Origin: CAVZQN01 sp963837395
Lineage (GTDB): Bacteria > Acidobacteriota > HRBIN11 > JAKEFK01
Direction: 5' to 3'
DNA: 64,000 bases
NCBI GenBank assembly: GCA_963837395.1
Contig: CAWINI010000004.1
Coordinates: forward strand, 1,364,001 to 1,428,000
Every line of letters starts with the position of its first letter. Within the stretch, counting starts at the first letter, position 1. Shown here one piece after another: positions 58,468-64,000 of this stretch. Below the pieces are notes generated by a model, which was not told where the DNA came from, did not search any database, and saw nothing but the letters and a program-made list of their open reading frames with translations. The position numbers and the translations under genes are program-made.

Positions 58468-60683
58468 AAGGACGAACCCCCGTGGTAAGTTGGATTCCAT
58501 TCGGAATCGGCAAAACTAAGCCAAACCATTATTTGGATATGGGAGGCATAGTTTGGGAAAACCGTGACAACCTCAAATACGCCTGGAAGATTTTGAAGCA
58601 TGGTGTGTGTGACGGTTGTTCACTCGGACCTTATGGACTGCGTGACAATACTATGACAGGGATTCATCTTTGCATGTCACGACTCAGATTGCTTCGTATT
58701 AATACTATGCCAGCAATGAACATCCAGGATTTACCTGATGTGTCAAAGCTGCGACAAATGAGCGGAGAGGAGCTCCGGCAATTAGGACGTTTGCCGTATC
58801 CTATGATCCGCCGAAAAGGAGATCCGGCATTTACAAAAATATCCTGGGATGAAGCACTTGATGTGGCCGCACGTCATTTGCGAAATATCGATCCGCATCG
58901 ATTTGCGATATACACGACATCGCGTGGCTTAACCAATGAAGTCTATTATGTAGCCGGTAAATTCGCCCGCCTTATGGGAACAAACAACATCGACAACGCT
59001 GCAAGACTTTGTCATGCGGCCAGCACTACTGCATTGAAACAAACTTTGGGAATTGCTGCATCATCGTGTTCCAACTCCGATTGGATTGGATCGGAGTTGA
59101 TTGTGTTAGCGGGAGCCAATATCGCCAACAACCAGCCTGTTGCAACAAAGTATCTTTATTATGCAAAACAAAAAGGCGCCCGAATTGTAGTTGTAAATCC
59201 GTATCGCGAACCCGGATTGGAAAATTATTGGATTCCGTCAGTAACGAAAAGCGCAATATTTGGAACGCGATTGATGGATGATTTTTTCCAAATTGCAGTC
59301 GGCGGTGATGTCGCATTTTATAACGGCGTGACAAAAATCCTGATTGAACGTGATTGGATCGATAAAAATTTCATTCAGGATCACACAAATGCATTTGAAG
59401 AATTGAAATCCGAGTTAGCTGCGCAATCATGGGAAATACTGGAACGGCATTCCGCGACAACACGCGCCGAAATGAATCGATTCGCCGAAATTTATCGGCA
59501 GGTAAACACTGCAATCTTTATCTGGAGCATGGGTCTCACTCAACATCGTTTCGGCGTAGAAAATGTAAAGGCGTTGATCAATGTTGCACTGGCACGTGGA
59601 ATGATCGGCAGACCAAACACCGGAGTTGTTCCAATCCGTGGTCACAGCGGCGTACAAGGCGCCGCGGAAGTTGGATCTGTTCCGAGCGATTACGTCATGG
59701 GCCTGCCTGTGAATGATAAAAATGCAAATCATCTTGCCGAACTCTGGCAGGTGGAATCAATCCCTGGATGGAAAGGAATGTCTGCTGGGGCAATGCTTGA
59801 GTCTGCACATGATGGTTCCATCGATGCGTTCTATGTTGTTGGCGGAAATTTTATTGATACTATGCCTGATCCAATTTTCATTCGCGAATCTCTGGAGCGA
59901 GTGCCGCTTCGTATTCATCAGGACCTGTTTCTTAATTCTTCAATGTTAGTGGAGCCCTCCGAAGCGGTTTTACTTCTGCCGGGTCAAACACGGTATGAAC
60001 AAAAAGGTGGAGGCACAATTACCAACACCGAACGTAGGATCCGATTTTCTCCCGAAATTGAAGGGCCTCGTATCGGCGAATCACGAAGTGAATGGCAAAT
60101 CATTGTTGATTTAGCACAACGCGTTTTGCCTGATGAAAAAAAATCGAAAGTCGCATTCAACAACCCAGAAGAGATTCTACAAGAAATGGATCGGGTAATT
60201 CCTTCGTATCGCGGCATTAAGGAATTGAAAAAAGAAGGAGATTCATTTCAATATGGTGAACCAATGCTGCTCAAAGATGGCATCTGCAATACATCCGATG
60301 GCCGTGCTAAGTTTTCAGCAGTGCAGCCCAAAAATGAAGTCCCGCAGGAAGGGGAGTTTTATTTGACTACGCGCCGCGGCAAACAATTCAATAGCATCGT
60401 ATATGGAACAGCAGATCCACTCGTAGGAAGTAAAAGACGTGATGAAATTTTTGTTTCATCTTCCGATGCCTCAAAATTCAGCATGGTTGAAGGGTCACGA
60501 ATTAAGTTGAAATCGGACGCAGGAGAATTCGAAGGGATATGCAAGATTGCGAAGGTTCATCCCGGAACACTTCAAATGTTTTGGCCCGAATCAAATGTTT
60601 TGATCTCCCGAAGGATCGATCCGGAATCTCAGGAACCTGATTACAACTCTGTGGTACGGATTGTCTCCGTATCGTCGAAATAA
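58464..60683 (+). CDS. Molybdopterin oxidoreductase, FdhF/YdeP type (TIGR01701-like)
   Basis: A 739-residue molybdenum oxidoreductase of the formate dehydrogenase alpha-like/YdeP group. The N-terminus has CDGCSLGPYGLRDNTMTGIHLC, the cysteine pattern of this group, probably for an Fe-S cluster (incomplete relative to the four-Cys FdhF site). The Mo-ligand position is Cys (ARLCHAAS), neither Sec nor Ser. Later MGLTQHRFGVENVKALINVALARGMIGRPNTGVVPIRGHSGVQG is the molybdopterin guanine dinucleotide domain, and EQKGGGTITNTERRI the final domain. No electron-transfer subunits or maturation genes are adjacent. ATG 58464 overlaps the DUF423 stop by ATGA. Confidence 0.92.
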   Translation: MKGRTPVVSWIPFGIGKTKPNHYLDMGGIVWENRDNLKYAWKILKHGVCDGCSLGPYGLRDNTMTGIHLCMSRLRLLRINTMPAMNIQDLPDVSKLRQMSGEELRQLGRLPYPMIRRKGDPAFTKISWDEALDVAARHLRNIDPHRFAIYTTSRGLTNEVYYVAGKFARLMGTNNIDNAARLCHAASTTALKQTLGIAASSCSNSDWIGSELIVLAGANIANNQPVATKYLYYAKQKGARIVVVNPYREPGLENYWIPSVTKSAIFGTRLMDDFFQIAVGGDVAFYNGVTKILIERDWIDKNFIQDHTNAFEELKSELAAQSWEILERHSATTRAEMNRFAEIYRQVNTAIFIWSMGLTQHRFGVENVKALINVALARGMIGRPNTGVVPIRGHSGVQGAAEVGSVPSDYVMGLPVNDKNANHLAELWQVESIPGWKGMSAGAMLESAHDGSIDAFYVVGGNFIDTMPDPIFIRESLERVPLRIHQDLFLNSSMLVEPSEAVLLLPGQTRYEQKGGGTITNTERRIRFSPEIEGPRIGESRSEWQIIVDLAQRVLPDEKKSKVAFNNPEEILQEMDRVIPSYRGIKELKKEGDSFQYGEPMLLKDGICNTSDGRAKFSAVQPKNEVPQEGEFYLTTRRGKQFNSIVYGTADPLVGSKRRDEIFVSSSDASKFSMVEGSRIKLKSDAGEFEGICKIAKVHPGTLQMFWPESNVLISRRIDPESQEPDYNSVVRIVSVSSK

Positions 60684-60745
60684 GATTACGCCATTTGCTT
60701 TAATCCCATTCTTTTCGTTAACATACCGCCAGCGAGGGCCATCAA

Positions 60746-61501
60746 ATGAGACTACTAATAAACATAGGGATTCTCTTAGCTTTTATTTCAACAACTTATG
60801 CTTATGATGTCGTTTTAAAAAATGGAAAATCAATTCATGGAACAAAAGTTGGTGAAGATGAAAACCAAATTGTTGTTCAGGATGCAAGCGGTGTAAAAAT
60901 CAACATCAAAAAATCAAATGTTGATACAACAAAAACCGAAGCATTAAATCAGCAAACAACAACAGCTCAGACTCCAAAACCAGAATCTACGAACACTCCA
61001 GCAAAGCCAGCAACAACACAAACTGCCACACCCAAAAAACCTGCGCGCAAGATTACTCAAGAGGACCTGGACAAGTTGCGAGATAAGTACGACCTTGGTG
61101 AGGGCACCTTTGACAAGAACGTAAAAGAAGACTCTGAAAAAACGGAAGAAGATTCTGAGTCCAATACATCTACAGAAAAAACGGAAGCTGAATGGCGACA
61201 GGAAGCAGAAATGCATCGGCAGAAACTTGAGCAGGCGCAAGGGCAATACAATCGCTTGAATGAAGAATGTGAAAAGCTAAAACAGATAGCAGTTCAAACT
61301 CACGTTCTGGTAGATGAACAAGGCAATGAACTTCCGATGCAGGATACAACTAAACAGGTTTGCGATTTAGCAGAATCCGCCCACGCTAAGCTCGATGATG
61401 TGCGTGAAGGCTACTCAGAATTTACAACCGAAGCCAAACAAAATGCAGTCCCGCCCGGCTGGCTCCGCGACGCAGAAGGCAACGACCCACCACAAGAATA
61501 A
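60746..61501 (+). CDS. Secreted coiled-coil hypothetical protein
   Basis: A signal peptide (MRLLINIGILLAFISTTYA) is followed by a short beta-rich domain (YDVVLKNGKSIHGTKVGEDENQIVVQDASG, similar to small SH3-like folds). A Thr/Pro/Lys-rich linker (TTTAQTPKPESTNTPAKPAT) and a coiled coil (WRQEAEMHRQKLEQAQGQYNRLNEECEKLKQIAV) follow. No family is recognised. GAGGGCC about nine bases upstream supports ATG 60746. The stop codon forms the left end of a palindrome also used by the convergent spoVR gene. Confidence 0.75.
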   Translation: MRLLINIGILLAFISTTYAYDVVLKNGKSIHGTKVGEDENQIVVQDASGVKINIKKSNVDTTKTEALNQQTTTAQTPKPESTNTPAKPATTQTATPKKPARKITQEDLDKLRDKYDLGEGTFDKNVKEDSEKTEEDSESNTSTEKTEAEWRQEAEMHRQKLEQAQGQYNRLNEECEKLKQIAVQTHVLVDEQGNELPMQDTTKQVCDLAESAHAKLDDVREGYSEFTTEAKQNAVPPGWLRDAEGNDPPQE

Positions 61502-61529
61502 CCACAAAGACTCCGAGTCTCGGTGGTTA
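61499..61529. terminator. Palindrome carrying both convergent stop codons
   Basis: TAACCACAAAGACT (61499-61512), loop CCG, AGTCTCGGTGGTTA (61516-61529): 12 of 14 positions pair. Its left three bases are the TAA of the secreted coiled-coil gene and its right three bases, on the minus strand, the TAA of spoVR. Placement suggests a bidirectional terminator, though T-runs are lacking. Confidence 0.6.
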
Positions 61530-63014
61530 ATTGTTGATATTTAACTCGATGTGGTCTTTGCCATCGAATGTAAACAATTTGCCTTTGTCATTCAGGCGAG
61601 TTTCTAAGTGGACGGTCCGCTTCCAAATTTGAAAAACGTTTTGCAGAGTATCCCGCGCGTAATTCACATCAAGATCGATGCCTTCATGGCTGTGAACTAA
61701 ATACAATTCCGAACGATTCTTGTAATTGCCATCGACTATATGAATGATCGGCTGCCCGAAGTTTGTAAGCTGAAATAAAAGCTTTTGTTTTATTGCATTA
61801 AACTCACGGTCCGAGATTTCGTACATGCCGATTACGTCGTTGTATTTGTAAGTAAAGAGTTTGTGTTTCTCACAAAATTCTTTCGTGAGGTAGTTATCAA
61901 TAAAAGTGATATCATTTGCGACCCTTCGTACTTCAAAAATTTTCTGCCGGCCTAAACCCAATTCTTTGTCCCAGGTTCTTAATTCTTCCATGTTGTCGCA
62001 TTCATCATATTCCGAACCAAATTTTCCTTTGTTCCAGCGATCTTCAATATCTTTCCAAAGTTCAATTCCCAGCTTATAAGGATTCAGAGATCCAGGATGT
62101 GAAGCCAGCGTTCCGGAATGATGATCGGCATAATCGATTAATTCGGTATCCTTCAAACATTTTTCGGTCATCATCGTGGAATGCCAGTATGAAGCCCAAC
62201 CTTCATTCATAATTTTGCTGACCCGCTGCGGAGCAAAGTAGTACGCTTCGTCGCGGATAATTGATAACAATACTTTTTGCCAATTCTCCATCGGTGAGTA
62301 ATCAATCAGAAACATCAATATGTCTTTTTCGGGATGTGGAGGAAACTTCATCATCTGCGATTTATTATCAGCAATCTTTTTTAGTTGTTCTTCCACAAAT
62401 GCCGGAGGATTTACAAAATCATCCATATAGTATTTGGATTTTAATCGGACTTCCGGAGGCTCCTCATCTTCCTCTTCCGGCGGGACAGGCTTTACGAAAG
62501 GGTTTCTTTTGATAAAAAGCGAATGGAAATCAATAAGGTCATCGATGGAAAGTGCAACATCCAGAAAACTTTCAACTACATCATGTCCATATTTTTCGGC
62601 ATAACGGCGAATAATCGTTCCATGATTCGCCATACCATCCATCATTTTTCGGCTGGTCGCTGAAAACCAATAATTGTTTTTGAAGAAATCGGTATGACCA
62701 TAAACGTGAGCAATGACGATTTTCTGATCGACCATCGCGTTATTTTCAAGCAGGTATGCATATGAAGGATCATTGTTAATGACCATTTCGTAAATTTTGT
62801 GCAGACCGTATGCGTAGGATTTTTTTAGATGCTCATATTCCATTCCAAACGACCAGTGTGGATAACGTGTTGGAAATCCGCTATAGCTAGCGACTTCATT
62901 GATTTGATCGAAGTCCAGGATTTCGAAGATTGTTTCGAACGGATCGAGCCCGTATTCGAGTGCGTAACCTTTTATTTCGTCGCGGATTTGTGCTAATTCA
63001 GGACTGAGGTTCAT
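61527..63014 (-). CDS. spoVR: SpoVR-family protein
   Basis: A 495-residue SpoVR protein, named for a Bacillus spore cortex gene but widespread in non-sporulating bacteria. Family features: YGLDPFETIFEILDFDQINEVASYSGFPTRYPHWSFGMEYEHLKKSY, VIAHVYGHTDFFKNNYWF, then DEAYYFAPQRVSKIMNEGWASYWHS (a metal-like HE/EGWAS motif). The typical partner DUF444 lies upstream with 4 bp overlap and PrkA usually precedes that. The set is linked to starvation stress in enteric bacteria. It ends at the palindrome at 61499-61529. Confidence 0.95.
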   Translation of the reverse strand: MNLSPELAQIRDEIKGYALEYGLDPFETIFEILDFDQINEVASYSGFPTRYPHWSFGMEYEHLKKSYAYGLHKIYEMVINNDPSYAYLLENNAMVDQKIVIAHVYGHTDFFKNNYWFSATSRKMMDGMANHGTIIRRYAEKYGHDVVESFLDVALSIDDLIDFHSLFIKRNPFVKPVPPEEEDEEPPEVRLKSKYYMDDFVNPPAFVEEQLKKIADNKSQMMKFPPHPEKDILMFLIDYSPMENWQKVLLSIIRDEAYYFAPQRVSKIMNEGWASYWHSTMMTEKCLKDTELIDYADHHSGTLASHPGSLNPYKLGIELWKDIEDRWNKGKFGSEYDECDNMEELRTWDKELGLGRQKIFEVRRVANDITFIDNYLTKEFCEKHKLFTYKYNDVIGMYEISDREFNAIKQKLLFQLTNFGQPIIHIVDGNYKNRSELYLVHSHEGIDLDVNYARDTLQNVFQIWKRTVHLETRLNDKGKLFTFDGKDHIELNINN

Positions 63015-64000
63015 CGGCCTTTTCCAAGGAAGGCTTTGATCGAATCATAGATCTCGTCTTTGCTATTAATCTTGGAAGTTACGATTCTGGGTTCGTTCGG
63101 AAAATATTCCTGAATGCCATACAAAAAGTCGCCACTACCGTAGGCGCTTTTCACCTGCCCATAGCAAAATAAATTTGATCGCGGCAGCAGATCATTTTCC
63201 AAAATATTGATACATTCCGCTGTGTCGCCGCCATCCCAATTATCACCATCCGAAAAATGGAACAGGTAAATGTTCCAATCATCAGGATGAAATTGTTCCG
63301 ACATGATCTGGTTGCAGAGTTTATAAGCAGACGAAATCTTTGTGCCGCCGCCTTCCCGCAAATGAAAAAAGGTTTCTTGATCCACTTCTTTTGCTGCGGC
63401 ATCATGCACAATGTACCGGAGTTCAATCCGGTCATATTGAGAACGCAACCAGGTATCAATCCAAAATGATTCTAATCTTACAATTTCTTTTTGTTCAGGC
63501 CCCATTGATCCTGAAACGTCCATCATATAAATGATAACGGCGCTAGATTCCGGAAGTGATGTGATTTTCCAGGTTCGATAGCGTCGATCTTCGCGAATGG
63601 GAACAATTACCGGATTTTCAGCATCGTAAGTGCCTGTCGAAATCATGCGGCGAAGCGCTTCTTTATATGTGCGTTTGAAGTGACGTAAAGATTCAGGGCC
63701 AACTCGGCTAATGCCTGTATATTTTTCTTTTTCGGAAGTGATCGATTTTTTGCCGCGAGGCTCAATGTTTGGAAGCTCGAGTTCTTCGCCTAAAATCTGC
63801 GCAAGTTCTTCCAGTGTGATTTCAACTTCCAGCATGTGCTCGCCTGGTGTATCACCAGCTTTTCCGGATCCATCTTGCGGATCGCCTGTTCCTAAGACGG
63901 ATCCAACATCACCATCACCCTGGCCTACACCACCCTGTTGCCTGGAATCGAAACGGAATCGCGGAAGTTCAATGCGAGGGACAGGGATACTTACGATGTT
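63011..64000 (-). CDS. DUF444 (YeaH/YhbH) protein, partial at the window end
   Basis: The frame is open to the window edge, beyond an internal ATG at 63835; the visible 329 residues are the C-terminal part of a protein of about 400. Upstream of ATG 63835 the frame reads PVPRIELPRFRFDSRQQGG and a Gly/Asp-rich linker, which is the normal DUF444 N-terminal region. The vWA-like domain has MMDVSGSMGPEQKEIV (MIDAS), FHFSDGDNWDGGDT and LREGGGTKISSAYKL. YeaH-type proteins work with the kinase PrkA and with SpoVR. A PrkA gene would be expected just outside the window. Confidence 0.93.
   Translation of the reverse strand, partial: NIVSIPVPRIELPRFRFDSRQQGGVGQGDGDVGSVLGTGDPQDGSGKAGDTPGEHMLEVEITLEELAQILGEELELPNIEPRGKKSITSEKEKYTGISRVGPESLRHFKRTYKEALRRMISTGTYDAENPVIVPIREDRRYRTWKITSLPESSAVIIYMMDVSGSMGPEQKEIVRLESFWIDTWLRSQYDRIELRYIVHDAAAKEVDQETFFHLREGGGTKISSAYKLCNQIMSEQFHPDDWNIYLFHFSDGDNWDGGDTAECINILENDLLPRSNLFCYGQVKSAYGSGDFLYGIQEYFPNEPRIVTSKINSKDEIYDSIKAFLGKGR

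Noticed and set aside
58464..60683. Selenocysteine-containing formate dehydrogenase
   Set aside because: The metal-ligand position is encoded as Cys (ARLCHAAS) and there is no in-frame TGA.

Overview
The window is about 64 kb of bacterial chromosome with moderate-to-low G+C, densely coding on both strands. No tRNA, rRNA, CRISPR array, prophage or transposase is visible. The gene content fits a Gram-negative rod: a complete mreBCD-mrdA-rodA cluster, an OmpA-type outer-membrane protein, manno-heptose activation genes, type IV pilus retraction ATPases and a sigma-54 response regulator. An uncultured lineage near Acidobacteriota would fit (DGPF/ECF sigma pair, fused radical SAM/DUF2344 protein beside rodA, SpoVR/DUF444 pair), but this is inference and no marker settles it.

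Layout. 1-4.7 kb: end of a beta-sandwich protein, two tandem PilT ATPases (the second frame-broken), a radical SAM/SPASM-like protein and a SpoU-type RNA methyltransferase. 4.8-6.6 kb: a DGPF (YCII) protein and its TPR-containing ECF sigma factor. 6.8-11.9 kb: a methyltransferase diverging from a surface-glycan operon (GT87 glycosyltransferase, heptose-7-P kinase, heptose-1-P nucleotidyltransferase, polyprenyl-phosphate glycosyltransferase). 11.9-18.7 kb (minus strand): rng, argS, a CMD-family protein and an AMP-ligase/carrier/acyltransferase fusion. 18.7-24.6 kb: ArsR/SRPBCC pair with a palindromic operator, then small accessory genes. 24.5-37.5 kb (minus strand): S41 protease, FecR-like protein, GAF-GGDEF protein, mreBCD, mrdA, rodA, an inserted four-helix-bundle (S23/IVS-type) gene, and a fused radical SAM/DUF2344 protein. 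37.7-42.6 kb: Gld-like ABC exporter plus a DUF4340 protein. 42.7-47.1 kb: haem genes hemX-like, hemA, hemC, hemD. 47-52.5 kb: M20 peptidase, a YyaL-type thioredoxin-domain protein, CstA. 52.5-58 kb: NtrC-family regulator, BatA/vWA protein, DUF192, OmpA. 58-64 kb: DUF423, a molybdopterin oxidoreductase, a coiled-coil secreted protein, SpoVR and DUF444 (running off the end).

Two themes run through the whole window. First, intergenic spaces are full of structured repeats: four copies of a roughly 100-bp three-stem element, at least five long inverted repeats with short spacers, period-7 arrays, and CCACAAAG-type repeats that supply start or stop ends of coding regions. The most notable is a gene for an S23/IVS-type four-helix-bundle protein enclosed by inverted arrays of 6-nt units and placed between rodA and the next gene; the empty inverted repeats elsewhere could be coreless relatives. 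Second, six genes have a reading-frame break repairable by changing one short homopolymer by one base. This is more easily explained by sequence error than by six independent pseudogenes.

Functionally, the region combines envelope construction (MreB elongasome, heptose glycan, OmpA, phospholipid or acyl transfer), twitching motility, haem and cytochrome assembly, and stress/starvation functions (SpoVR-DUF444, CstA, ECF sigma, NtrC-type regulator).
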